A DNA stretch of 64,000 nucleotides from Trachythela sp. YZ-2020 (taxonomy: Eukaryota > Cnidaria > Anthozoa > Malacalcyonacea > Clavulariidae), in the NCBI GenBank assembly GCA_016169945.1, contig JADLSH010000002.1, forward strand, positions 1-64,000, read 5' to 3'. Positions within the stretch are counted from its first letter, which is position 1; each line of letters opens with the position of its first letter. A program made the position numbers and the translations under genes. This document shows positions 11,190 through 23,903 of the stretch, piece after piece. Below the pieces are notes generated by a model. The model made no database searches, had not been told where the DNA came from, and saw nothing but the letters and a program-made list of their open reading frames with translations.

Positions 11190-11975
11190 TGACAAGAATA
11201 TAATTCTTGAAATAAGAAAATACTAAGAATTCACAAAATATATTTCCTAGATAAATTTTCTTATTTTCCAAAGGCAAAGTATATTAAGGCATAGCTACAG
11301 AATGATTCGAAATCCTATGATTATTATACTTATTCAACTTCAGAGACCATTGCCCTCATTCCTTGACCTTACCCCATCTATACACTGTGCACAGTATTTT
11401 AATTCAATTCAGAACATTGCTTTATTAATAATATACCCCGATCCGCCATGTTGAATTCACTTTCTTTAATGAATTTCCGGTAAAAATAATGCGACGGTTT
11501 CGGCAAAAATACATGGTTAGATACTCGCGTTGTTTCAGATTGCCTCAAGAATAGGCTTTATATATTATTATACGGTACATATTATTACAACGCGTGATTT
11601 ATTCGTCTGAACAACCTGTGTCACCTATTTCTACAAACTATGATATATGGTAAGGGAAATTCGACCTGATATTAGTTTTTGATACCATATATACAAGAAA
11701 ACTAAAGGGGAAACTCAACGAACGTTTTCAGATGGTTCTTTCGAAGATTATTTTTCTAATTATAAGAATATTATTCTATGTTGGAACAATATAGTTCTTA
11801 AAATAAGAAAAAAATTATTTCGAATATTCTTGCTTGGATAAATTTTCTTACTTTAAGATTATTGTTCTCAAAACAAGATTTTTTTTCTTGAAATATTTCT
11901 TGACAAGAAATAATTTCTTAAAATAAGAAAAATTTTCTGAAAAATAAGAATATAATTCTAGGTTAGAATTTGATT
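11190..11975. repeat. EL-A subterminal repeat region (TTCTTG/CAAGAA)
   Basis: Many short copies of TTCTTG, CAAGAA, AATAAGAA and TTCTTATT in both orientations, clustered within 800 bases of the element end. The same motif family fills both ends of EL-B (32749-33310 and 45780-46130). CACTA elements typically have such subterminal repeats as transposase or cofactor binding sites; that role here is inferred. The stretch from about 11280 to 11700 is less dense. Confidence 0.65.
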
Positions 11976-11984
11976 TTTTGCAAT

Positions 11985-12339
11985 GATTATCATACTTATT
12001 TTATTTTATTGTTGTATAATGTTTACTGAATACATGCATACCAGTAGCAAAATATATTTTAAATCTCGCAAATTTGCCTAACTAATGCACTGGTGTCGTA
12101 TTACATAATGCTTATAGCCGTGGCTAATGCAAACAAAATTGTTGTGTTTATTGCGTATATTATGCTTATATACAGATTATATATATATGCATATATAATA
12201 CACATATATATTAATGCCAAGTAACCATGTGTTTTTCTAAAAATAACAGACTTTTTGCACAAGTAACCACAAGTAACCACAAGTAACCATTTGATTAAAT
12301 AACTATATATGATATACTTACTTATATAAGCTTACTGAT
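11985..12339 (+). repeat. Satellite array, first partial unit
   Basis: Matches the 3' part of the 1.69-kb unit, from TTATCATACTTATTTTATTT through three tandem CAAGTAACCA copies to the AT-rich spacer before the next unit. The array therefore begins inside a unit, directly next to the EL-A end. Confidence 0.85.
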
Positions 12340-12966
12340 GGTTACTTGTGGTTACTTGCGCTATTTATACTTGGATGATGATTATTCGTCAACAAATAGC
12401 GAATTCACAATTTGTGTGTAACATTAGACAGTTATATTTGTCCAAAATAACTACACATTGCATCTTATTTGAATGCTTAAAGATGGTTACTTGTGGAGAC
12501 GTGCGGTTACTTGTGCTCTTTAGACTTTCCCGCATGATAATTACTTGTCTACAAACAGGAATTCACATTTTGTTTGTAAAATTAGACTTGGTAGTGTATT
12601 TGTCCAAATACTTGAAATGTAATTCATGCTAGCAAATAATTAAGCGATCCAGTCATATATATAGTTGATGTGTCATTGAACGGCCAATAATAAATATTTC
12701 AAATAGTGCCGCAAGCATAGCTTGTATTACAGCCACGCAAAATTACAATAATATAGCGCGCGCGTTTTAAGCTACACTATATATAAAATATATATATAGA
12801 TAGAAAAATCTACAGCAAACGTAGCTTTAGGGTACAATCTCATACGAATCACATCTTTATATGATAGAACGATGTTTAAAGAACCACCATAGCTATTTAT
12901 AAGACTTAATTATCTACCAAACTAATACCAACAAATTCCTAACTAACAGCAAGCCATAAGAAAAAA

Positions 12967-13222
12967 CTCAGACAATCAGTGACATTGAAATTTGGGACAC
13001 TTGTATAGAAAGGGTATTTTTGTACACAATTGTGCAAAATTCACTGGTAAACCCCTCCCCGTTTCAATGTTGGTTTATCTGCTGGAAAAAGCATCGACAA
13101 CCTAATACGAGACAATAGCATGTAACATAGAAAATGCATGTTAGACTACCAACATTGAAAAGGGAAGGAATTTTACCTTTTCAGGCTAATCGGTCCAATA
13201 ATTATGTCACTGATTGTCTGAG
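12967..13222. mobile_element. 256-bp MITE nested in satellite unit 1 (present in most units)
   Basis: Perfect 19-bp terminal inverted repeats, CTCAGACAATCAGTGACAT and ATGTCACTGATTGTCTGAG. A second inverted repeat inside (TTTCAATGTTGGT / ACCAACATTGAAA) is flanked by C-rich and G-rich runs that vary in length between units. Corresponding copies begin at about 14630 (unit 2) and 16305 (unit 3), and recur in most later units. Unit 6 has an interior deletion and unit 8 lacks the element. Confidence 0.85.
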
Positions 13223-13403
13223 TATTTTACTGCGTTATCATACTTTTGAAATGTCTGTAACTTGAAAACTAAACAAGATATCTTTATGAAACTTTCAGCA
13301 AGAATTCAGTGGTAATTGAGCTATTGATAGGTCGATACCATTCCAAGATTAATTATATTGCGTAACAATAGTTTCATTTTAATATCAATACATAGCACGA
13401 ATT

Positions 13404-13653
13404 CACGATTTAACTGCAGAGCAGCGAGCTTTAGCCCTCTTGCTGAGGCGCGAATTCAAATATTCGTATCGGAAAATTGCGTTAACATGTCAAAGTCAAG
13501 CCTTCTAAGAGTTTTTAAGCGGTTTGATAATAAAAATAAAAATACCGAAAAGCTGAAAAAGTCTTATCAAGGTCGGCGTAAATCATTGACACAACGAGAT
13601 GAGCGCAAACTCAAAAGAGCAATTATGCAACTCCGAGAAAGAAGTCCTAATTT
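13404..13653 (+). pseudogene. Tc1/mariner-like transposase N-terminal fragment (one per satellite unit)
   Basis: One frame reads HDLTAEQRALALLLRREFKY then SYRKIALTCQ. After a one-base shift at about 13492, the next frame gives SKSSLLRVFKRFDNKNKN and later LTQRDERKLKRAIMQLRERS followed by PNF, typical of the paired-like helix-turn-helix DNA-binding region of Tc1-type transposases. The catalytic DDE part is absent. All copies share the frameshift, so it predates amplification. Other copies: 15068-15317, 16743-16992, 18434-18682, 20125-20373, 21606-21854, 23296-23546, about 24740-24966, 26401-26650, 32163-32412, 47258-47507, 57999-58248, 63599-63847. Units 4, 5, 6 and 8 share a further one-A deletion (CTCAAAGAGC instead of CTCAAAAGAGC). 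Confidence 0.75.
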
Positions 13654-14001
13654 CATACTTATCATACTTATTTTATTTTATTGTTGTATAATGTTTACTG
13701 AATACATGCATACCAGTAGCAAAATATATTTTAAATCTCGCAAATTTGCCTAACTAATGCATTGGTGTCGTATTACATAATGCTTATAGCCGTGGCTAAT
13801 GCAAACAAAATTGTTGTGTTTATTGCGTATATTATGCTTATATACAGATTATATATATATGCATATATAATACACATATATATTAATGCCAAGTAACCAT
13901 GTGTTTTTCTAAAAATAACAGACTTTTTGCACAAGTAACCACAAGTAACCATTTGATTAAATAACTATATATGATATACTTACTTATATAAGCTTACTGA
14001 T

Positions 14002-15665
14002 GGTTACTTGTGGTAACTTGCGCTATTTATACTTGGATGATGATTATTCGTCAACAAATAGCGAATTCACAATTTGTGTGTAACATTAGACAGTTATATT
14101 TGTCCAAAATAACTACACATTGCATCTTATTTGAATGCTTAAAGATGGTTACTTGTGGAGACGTGCGGTTACTTGTGCTCTTTAGACTTTCCCGCATGAT
14201 AATTACTTGTCTACAAACATTGAATTCACATTTTGTTTGTAAAATTAGACTTGGTAGTGTATTTGTCCAAATACTTGAAATGTAATTCATGCTAGCAAAT
14301 AATTAAGCGATCCAGTCATATATATAGTTGATGTGTCATTGAACGGCCAATAATAAATATTTCAAATAGTGCCGCAAGCATAGCTTGTATTACAGCCACG
14401 CAAAATTACAATAATATAGCGCGCGCGTTTTAAGCTACACTATATATAAAATATATATATAGATAGAAAAATCTACAGCAAACGTAGCTTTAGGGTACAA
14501 TCTCATACGAATCACATCTTTATATGATAGAACGATGTTTAAAGAACCACCATAGCTATTTATAAGACTTAATTATCTACCAAACTAATACCAACAAATT
14601 CCTAACTAACAGCAAGCCATAAGAAAAAACTCAGACAATCAGTGACATTGAAATTTGGGACACTTGTATAGAAAGGGTATTTTTGTACACAATTGTGCAA
14701 AATTCACTGGTAAACCCCCTCCCCGTTTCAATGTTGGTTTATCTGCTGGAAAAAGCATCGACAGCCTAATACGAGACAATAGCATGTAACATAGAAAATG
14801 CATGTTAGACTACCAACATTGAAAAGAGGGGGAATTTTGCCTTTTCAGGCTAATCGGTCCAATAATTATGTCACTGATTGTCTGAGTATTTTACTGCGTT
14901 ATCATACTTTTGAAATGTCTGTAACTTGAAAACTAAACAAGATATCTTTATGAAACTTTCAGCAAGAATTCAGTGGTAATTGAGCTATTGATAGGTCGAT
15001 ACCATTCCAAGATTAATTATATTGCGTAACAATAGTTTCATTTTAATATCAAAACATAGCACGAATTCACGATTTAACTGCAGAGCAGCGAGCTTTAGCC
15101 CTCTTGCTGAGGCGCGAATTCAAATATTCGTATCGGAAAATTGCGTTAACATGTCAAAGTCAAGCCTTCTAAGAGTTTTTAAGCGGTTTGATAATAAAAA
15201 TAAAAATACCGAAAAGCTGAAAAAGTCTTATCAAGGTCGGCGTAAATCATTGACACAACGAGATGAGCGCAAACTCAAAAGAGCAATTATGCAACTCCGA
15301 GAAAGAAGTCCTAATTTCATACTTATCATACTTATTTTATTTTATTGTTGTATAATGTTTACTGAATACATGCATACCAGTAGCAAAATATATTTTAAAT
15401 CTCGCAAATTTGCCTAACTAATGCATTGGTGTCGTATTACATAATGCTTATAGCCGTGGCTAATGCAAACAAAATTGTTGTGTTTATTGCGTATATTATG
15501 CTTATATACAGATTATATATATATGCATATATAATACACATATATATTAATGCCAAGTAACCATGTGTTTTTCTAAAAATAACAGACTTTTTGCACAAGT
15601 AACCACAAGTAACCATTTGATTAAATAACTATATATGATATACTTACTTATATAAGCTTACTGAT
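14002..15665 (+). repeat. Satellite unit 2
   Basis: Period 1664. Unit start reads TTGTGG|TAACTTGCGC. It carries the unique CAAACATTGAATTC variant and only two CAAGTAACCA copies at the 3' end. MITE and Tc1-like fragment present. Confidence 0.9.
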
Positions 15666-17350
15666 GGTTACTTGTGGTTACTAATGTGGTAACTTGCGCT
15701 ATTTATACTTGGATGATGATTATTCGTCAACAAATAGCGAATTCACAATTTGTGTGTAACATTAGACAGTTATATTTGTCCAAAATAACTACACATTGCA
15801 TCTTATTTGAATGCTTAAAGATGGTTACTTGTGGAGACGTGCGGTTACTTGTGCTCTTTAGACTTTCCCGCATGATAATTACTTGTCTACAAACAGGGAA
15901 TTCACATTTTGTTTGTAAAATTAGACTTGGTAGTGTATTTGTCCAAATACTTGAAATGTAATTCATGCTAGCAAATAATTAAGCGACCAGTCATATATAT
16001 AGTTGATGTGTCATTGAACGGCCAATAATAAATATTTCAAATAGTGCCGCAAGCATAGCTTGTATTACAGCCACGCAAAATTACAATAATATAGCGCGCG
16101 CGTTTTAAGCTACACTATATATAAAATATATATATAGATAGAAAAATCTACAGCAAACGTAGCTTTAGGGTACAATCTCATACGAATCACATCTTTATAT
16201 GATAGAACGATGTTTAAAGAACCACCATAGCTATTTATAAGACTTAATTATCTACCAAACTAATACCAACAAATTCCTAACTAACAGCAAGCCATAAGAA
16301 AAAACTCAGACAATCAGTGACATTGAAATTTGGGACACTTGTATAGAAAGGGTATTTTTGTACACAATTGTGCAAAATTCACTGGTAAACCCCCTCCCCC
16401 GTTTCAATGTTGGTTTATCTGCTGGAAAAAGCATCGACAGCCTAATACGAGACAATAGCATGTAACATAGAAAATGCATGTTAGACTACCAACATTGAAA
16501 AGGGGGGAATTTTGCCTTTTCAGGCTAATCGGTCCAATAATTATGTCACTGATTGTCTGAGTATTTTACTGCGTTATCATACTTTTGAAATGTCTGTAAC
16601 TTGAAAACTAAACAAGATATCTTTATGAAACTTTCAGCAAGAATTCAGTGGTAATTGAGCTATTGATAGGTCGATACCATTCCAAGATTAATTATATTGC
16701 GTAACAATAGTTTCATTTTAATATCCAAACATAGCACGAATTCACGATTTAACTGCAGAGCAGCGAGCTTTAGCCCTCTTGCTGAGGCGCGAATTCAAAT
16801 ATTCGTATCGGAAAATTGCGTTAACATGTCAAAGTCAAGCCTTCTAAGAGTTTTTAAGCGGTTTGATAATAAAAATAAAAATACCGAAAAGCTGAAAAAG
16901 TCTTATCAAGGTCGGCGTAAATCATTGACACAACGAGATGAGCGCAAACTCACAAGAGCAATTATGCAACTCCGAGAAAGAAGTCCTAATTTCATACTGA
17001 TCATACTTATTTTATTTTATTGTTGTATAATGTTTACTGAATACATGCATACCAGTAGCAAAAGATATTTTAAATCTCATAAATTTGCCTAACTAATGCA
17101 TTGGTGTCGTATTACATAATGCTTATAGCCGTGGCTAATGCAAACAAAATTGTTGTGTTTATTGCGTATATTATGCTTATATACAGATTATATATATATG
17201 CATATATAATACACATATATATTAATGCCAAGTAACCATGTGTTTTTCTAAAAATAACAGACTTTTTGCACAAGTAACCACAAGTAACCACAAGTAACCA
17301 TTTGATTAAATAACTATATATGATATACTTACTTATATAAGCTTACTGAT
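15666..17350 (+). repeat. Satellite unit 3
   Basis: Period 1685. Unit start reads TTACTAATGTGG|TAACTTGCGC. Also carries the CTCATAAATTTGCC variant (CTCGCAAATTTGCC elsewhere) and AAACTCACAAGAGC in the Tc1-like fragment. Confidence 0.9.
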
Positions 17351-19039
17351 GGTTACTTGTGGTAACTATGTTAACTTGCGCTATTTATACTTGGATGATG
17401 ATTATTCGTCAACAAATAGCGAATTCACAATTTGTGTGTAACATTAGACAGTTATATTTGTCCAAAATAACTACACATTGCATCTTATTTGAATGCTTAA
17501 AGATGGTTACTTGTGGAGACGTGCGGTTACTTGTGCTCTTTAGACTTTCCCGCATGATAATTACTTGTCTACAAACAGAATTCACATTTTGTTTGTAAAA
17601 TTAGACTTGGTAGTGTATTTGTCCAAATACTTGAAATGTAATTCATGCTAGCAAATAATTAAGCGACCAGTCATATATATAGTTGATGTGTCATTGAACG
17701 GCCAATAATAAATATTTCAAATAGTGCCGCAAGCATAGCTTGTATTACAGCCACGCAAAATTACAATAATATAGCGCGCGCGTTTTAAGCTACACTATAT
17801 ATAAAATATATATATAGATAGAAAAATCTACAGCAAACGTAGCTTTAGGGTACAATCTCATACGAATCACATCTTTATATGATAGAACGATGTTTAAAGA
17901 ACCACCATAGCTATTTATAAGACTTAATTATCTACCAAACTAATACCAACAAATTCCTAACTAACAGCAAGCCATAAGAAAAAACTCAGACAATCAGTGA
18001 CATTGAAATTTGGGACACTTGTATAGAAAGGGTATTTTTGTACACAATTGTGCAAAATTCACTGGTAAACCACCTCCCCCGTTTCAATGTTGGTTTATCT
18101 GCTGGAAAAAGCATCGACAGCCTAATACGAGACAATAGCATGTATATAACATAGAAAATGCATGTTAGACTACCAACATTGAAAAGGGGGGAAGGGGGGA
18201 ATTTTGCCTTTTCAGGCTAATCGGTCCAATAATTATGTCACTGATTGTCTGAGTATTTTACTGCGTTATCATACTTTTGAAATGTCTGTAACTTGAAAAC
18301 TAAACAAGATATCTTTATGAAACTTTCAGCAGAATTCAGTGGTAATTGAGCTATTGATAGGTCGATACCATTCCAAGATTAATTATATTGCGTAACAATA
18401 GTTTCATTTTAATATCCAAACATAGCACGAATTCACGATTTAACTGCAGAGCAGCGAGCTTTAGCCCTCTTGCTGAGGCGCGAATTCAAATATTCGTATC
18501 GGAAAATTGCGTTAACATGTCAAAGTCAAGCCTTCTAAGAGTTTTTAAGCGGTTTGATAATAAAAATAAAAATACCGAAAAGCTGAAAAAGTCTTATCAA
18601 GGTCGGCGTAAATCATTGACACAACGAGATGAGCGCAAACTCAAAGAGCAATTATGCAACTCCGAGAAAGAAGTCTAATTTCATACTTATCATACTTATT
18701 TTATTTTATTGTTGTATAATGTTTACTGAATACATGCATACCAGTAGCAAAATATATTTTAAATCTCATAAATTTGCCTAACTAATGCATTGGTGTCGTA
18801 TTACATAATGCTTATAGCCGTGGCTAATGCAAACAAAATTGTTGTGTTTATTGCGTATATTATGCTTATATACAGATTATATATATATGCATATATAATA
18901 CACATATATATTAATGCCAAGTAACCATGTGTTTTTCTAAAAATAACAGACTTTTTGCACAAGTAACCACAAGTAACCACAAGTAACCATTTGATTAAAT
19001 AACTATATATGATATACTTACTTATATAAACTTACTGAT
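17351..19039 (+). repeat. Satellite unit 4
   Basis: Period 1689. Unit start reads TAACTATG|TTAACTTGCGC. The shortest CAAACAGAATTC variant; one-A deletion in the Tc1-like fragment; a four-base TATA insertion at about 18143 in the MITE. Confidence 0.9.
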
Positions 19040-20731
19040 GGTTACTTGTGGTTACTTGTGGTAACTTGCGTTATTTATACTTGGATGATGATTATTCGTC
19101 AACAAATAGCGAATTCACAATTTGTGTGTAACATTAGACAGTTATATTTGTCCAAAATAACTACACATTGCATCTTATTTGAATGCTTAAAGATGGTTAC
19201 TTGTGGAGACGTGCGGTTACTTGTGCTCTTTAGACTTTCCCGCATGATAATTACTTGTCTACAAACAGGGAATTCACATTTTGTTTGTAAAATTAGACTT
19301 GGTAGTGTATTTGTCCAAATACTTGAAATGTAATTCATGCTAGCAAATAATTAAGCGATCCAGTCATATATATAGTTGATGTGTCATTGAACGGCCAATA
19401 ATAAATATTTCAAATAGTGCCGCAAGCATATAGCTTGTATTACAGCCACGCAAAATTACAATAATATAGCGCGCGCGTTTTAAGCTACACTATATATAAA
19501 ATATATATATAGATAGAAAAATCTACAGCAAACGTAGCTTTAGGGTACAATCTCATACGAATCACATCTTTATATGATAGAACGATGTTTAAAGAACCAC
19601 CATAGCTATTTATAAGACTTAATTATCTACCAAACTAATACCAACAAATTCCTAACTAACAGCAAGCCATAAGAAAAAACTCAGACAATCAGTGACATTG
19701 AAATTTGGGACACTTGTATAGAAAGGTATTTTTGTACACAATTGTGCAAAATTCACTGGTAAACCCCCTCCCCCGTTTCAATGTTGGTTTATCTGCTGGA
19801 AAAAGCATCGACAGCCTAATACGAGACAATAGCATGTAACATAGAAAATGCATGTTAGACTACCAACATTGAAAAGGGGGGAACGGGGGAATTTTGCCTT
19901 TTCAGGCTAATCGGTCCAATAATTATGTCACTGATTGTCTGAGTATTTTACTGCGTTATCATACTTTTGAAATGTCTGTAACTTGAAAACTAAACAAGAT
20001 ATCTTTATGAAACTTTCAGCAAGAATTCAGTGGTAATTGAGCTATTGATAGGTCGATACCATTCCAAGATTAATTATATTGCGTAACAATAGTTTCATTT
20101 TAATATCAAATAATAGCACGAATTCACGATTTAACTGCAGAGCAGCGAGCTTTAGCCCTCTTGCTGAGGCGCGAATTCAAATATTCGTATCGGAAAATTG
20201 CGTTAACATGTCAAAGTCAAGCCTTCTAAGAGTTTTTAAGCGGTTTGATAATAAAAATAAAAATACCGAAAAGCTGAAAAAGTCTTATCAAGGTCGGCGT
20301 AAATCATTGACACAACGAGATGAGCGCAAACTCAAAGAGCAATTATGCAACTCCGAGAAAGAAGTCCTAATTTCATACTTATCATACTTATTTTATTTTA
20401 TTGTTGTATAATGTTTACTGAATACATGCATACCAGTAGCAAAATATATTTTAAATCTCATAAATTTGCCTAACTAATGCATTGGTGTCGTATTACATAA
20501 TGCTTATAGCCGTGGCTAATGCAAACAAAATTGTTGTGTTTATTGCGTATATTATGCTTATATACAGATTATATATATATGCATATATAATACACATATA
20601 TATTAATGCCAAGTAACCATGTGTTTTTCTAAAAATAACAGACTTTTTGCACAAGTAACCACAAGTAACCACAAGTAACCATTTGATTAAATAACTATAT
20701 ATGATATACTTACTTATATAAACTTACTGAT
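19040..20731 (+). repeat. Satellite unit 5
   Basis: Period 1692. Unit start reads TTACTTGTGG|TAACTTGCGT. One-A deletion in the Tc1-like fragment; CTCATAAATTTG variant. Confidence 0.9.
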
Positions 20732-22214
20732 GGTTACTTGTGGTTACTAATGTTAACTTGCGCTATTTATACTTGGATGATGATTATTCGTCAACAAATA
20801 GCGAATTCACAATTTGTGTGTAACATTAGACAGTTATATTTGTCCAAAATAACTACACATTGCATCTTATTTGAATGCTTAAAGATGGTTACTTGTGGAG
20901 ACGTGCGGTTACTTGTGCTCTTTAGACTTTCCCGCATGATAATTACTTGTCTACAAACAGGAATTCACATTTTGTTTGTAAAATTAGACTTGGTAGTGTA
21001 TTTGTCCAAATACTTGAAATGTAATTCATGCTAGCAAATAATTAAGCGACCAGTCATATATATAGTTGATGTGTCATTGAACGGCCAATAATAAATATTT
21101 CAAATAGTGCCGCAAGCATAGCTTGTATTACAGCCACGCAAAATTACAATAATATAGCGCGCGCGTTTTAAGCTACACTATATATAAAATATATATATAG
21201 ATAGAAAAATCTACAGCAAACGTAGCTTTAGGGTACAATCTCATACGAATCACATCTTTATATGATAGAACGATGTTTAAAGAACCACCATAGCTATTTA
21301 TAAGACTTAATTATCTACCAAACTAATACCAACAAATTCCTAACTAACAGCAAGCCATAAGAAAAAACTCAGACAATCAGTGACATTGAAATTTGGGCAA
21401 TAATTATGTCACTGATTGTCTGAGTATTTTACTGCGTTATCATACTTTTGAAATGTCTGTAACTTGAAAACTAAACAAGATATCTTTATGAAACTTTCAG
21501 CAAGAATTCAGTGGTAATTGAGCTATTGATAGGTCGATACCATTCCAAGATTAATTATATTGCGTAACAATAGTTTCATTTTAATATCCAAACATAGCAC
21601 GAATTCACGATTTAACTGCAGAGCAGCGAGCTTTAGCCCTCTTGCTGAGGCGCGAATTCAAATATTCGTATCGGAAAATTGCGTTAACATGTCAAAGTCA
21701 AGCCTTCTAAGAGTTTTTAAGCGGTTTGATAATAAAAATAAAAATACCGAAAAGCTGAAAAAGTCTTATCAAGGTCGGCGTAAATCATTGACACAACGAG
21801 ATGAGCGCAAACTCAAAGAGCAATTATGCAACTCCGAGAAAGAAGTCCTAATTTCATACTTATCATACTTATTTTATTTTAATGTTGTATAATGTTTACT
21901 GAATACATGCATACCAGTAGCAAAATATATTTTAAATCTCGCAAATTTGCCTAACTAATGCATTGGTGTCGTATTACATAATGCTTATATAGCCGTGGCT
22001 AATGCAAACAAAATTGTTGTGTTTATTGCGTATATTATGCTTATATACAGATTATATATATATGCATATATAATACACATATATATTAATGCCAAGTAAC
22101 CATGTGTTTTTCTAAAAATAACAGACTTTTTGCACAAGTAACCACAAGTAACCACAAGTAACCATTTGATTAAATAACTATATATGATATACTTACTTAT
22201 ATAAGCTTACTGAT
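20732..22214 (+). repeat. Satellite unit 6 (short, MITE interior deleted)
   Basis: Period 1483. About 200 bases are missing from inside the nested MITE: GAAATTTGGG is joined directly to CAATAATTATGTCACTG at 21397/21398. Both outer terminal repeats remain. Unit start reads TTACTAATG|TTAACTTGCGC. Confidence 0.9.
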
Positions 22215-23903
22215 GGTTACTTGTGGTTACTTGTGGTAACTTGCGCTATTTATACTTGGATGATGATTATTCGTCAACAAATAGCGAATTCACAATTTGT
22301 GTGTAACATTAGACAGTTATATTTGTCCAAAATAACTACACATTGCATCTTATTTGAATGCTTAAAGATGGTTACTTGTGGAGACGTGCAGTTACTTGTG
22401 CTCTTTAGACTTTCCCGCATGATAATTACTTGTCTACAAACAGGAATTCACATTTTGTTTGTAAAATTAGACTTGGTAGTGTATTTGTCCAAATACTTGA
22501 AATGTAATTCATGCTAGCAAATAATTAAGCGATCCAGTCATATATATAGTTGATGTGTCATTGAACGGCCAATAATAAATATTTCAAATAGTGCCGCAAG
22601 CATAGCTTGTATTACAGCCACGCAAAATTACAATAATATAGCGCGCGCGTTTTAAGCTACACTATATATAAAATATATATATAGATAGAAAAATCTACAG
22701 CAAACGTAGCTTTAGGGTACAATCTCATACGAATCACATCTTTATATGATAGAACGATGTTTAAAGAACCACCATAGCTATTTATAAGACTTAATTATCT
22801 ACCAAACTAATACCAACAAATTCCTAACTAACAGCAAGCCATAAGAAAAAACTCAGACAATCAGTGACATTGAAATTTGGGACACTTGTATAGAAAGGGT
22901 ATTTTTGTACACAATTGTGCAAAATTCACTGGTAAACCCCCTCCCCCCGTTTCAATGTTGGTTTATCTGCTGGAAAAAGCCTCGACAGCCTAATACGAGA
23001 CAATAGCATGTAACATAGAAAATGCATGTTAGACTACCAACATTGAAAAGGGGGGAAGGGGAATTTTGCCTTTTCAGGCTAATCGGTCCAATAATTATGT
23101 CACTGATTGTCTGAGTATTTTACTGCGTTATCATACTTTTGAAATGTCTGTAACTTGAAAACTAAACAAGATATCTTTATGAAACTTTCAGCAAGAATTC
23201 AGTGGTAATTGAGCTATTGATAGGTCGATACCATTCCAAGATTAATTATATTGCGTAACAATAGTTTCATTTTAATATCAAACATAGCACGAATTCACGA
23301 TTTAACTGCAGAGCAGCGAGCTTTAGCCCTCTTGCTGAGGCGCGAATTCAAATATTCGTATCGGAAAATTGCGTTAACATGTCAAAGTCAAGCCTTCCAA
23401 GAGTTTTTAAGCGGTTTGATAATAAAAATAAAAATACCGAAAAGCTGAAAAAGTCTTATCAAGGTCGGCGTAAATCATTGACACAACGAGATGAGCGCAA
23501 ACTCAAAAGAGCAATTATGCAACTCCGAGAAAGAAGTCCTAATTTCATACTTATCATACTTATTTTATTTTATTGTTGTATAATGTTTACTGAATACATG
23601 CATACCAGTAGCAAAATATATTTTAAATCTCGCAAATTTGCCTAACTAATGCATTGGTGTCGTATTACATAATGCTTATAGCCGTGGCTAATGCAAACAA
23701 AATTGTTGTGTTTATTGCGTATATTATGCTTATATACAGATTATATATATATGCATATATAATACACATATATATTAATGCCAAGTAACCATGTGTTTTT
23801 CTAAAAATAACAGACTTTTTGCACAAGTAACCACAAGTAACCACAAGTAACCATTTGATTAAATAACTATATATGATATACTTACTTATATAAGCTTACT
23901 GAT
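22215..23903 (+). repeat. Satellite unit 7
   Basis: Period 1689. Unit start reads TTACTTGTGG|TAACTTGCGC. CTTCCAAGAG replaces CTTCTAAGAG in the Tc1-like fragment. Confidence 0.9.

Larger units (their letters stand above)
1..11975. mobile_element. EL-A: large CACTA/Plavaka-like DNA transposon, left end outside window
   Basis: This span holds a divergent gene pair, a SAM-domain gene (minus) and a zinc-finger/DDE transposase gene (plus), matching in order and exon structure the complete element at 32737-46142 but inverted. From about 11190 to 11975 it ends in AT-rich sequence dense in TTCTTG/CAAGAA motifs, the same subterminal motif as in the complete element. Satellite sequence starts abruptly near 11985. 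The right tip is not a clean CACAGCAAAATT terminus; the nearest match is a degenerate TTTTTTGCAATG at about 11964-11975, so the boundary is approximate. The left terminus lies before position 1. Seen: gene pair and motif array. Inferred: that the whole span is one element. Confidence 0.7.
12340..14001 (+). repeat. Satellite unit 1 (reference description)
   Basis: Unit order: GGTTACTTGTGG 10-mers; two diverged tandem subrepeats of about 140 bases (12338-12481 and 12482-12622), each with a GATGGTTACTTGTGG start and a GAATTCAC(A)ATTTTGT core; a GCGCGCGCG tract (12757-12765); a 256-bp MITE (12967-13222); the Tc1-like fragment (13404-13653); an AT microsatellite region; then inverted 10-mers CAAGTAACCA; then an AT-rich spacer of about 50 bases. 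Opposed GGTTACTTG/CAAGTAACC ends make each unit look like an inverted-repeat element arrayed head to tail. Period 1662. Confidence 0.9.

Noticed and set aside
14010..14285. Repeated 79-98-residue ORFs on both strands at every satellite unit start
   Set aside because: They overlap in both orientations, vary at the junction hot spot, match no family and simply recur because the DNA repeats.
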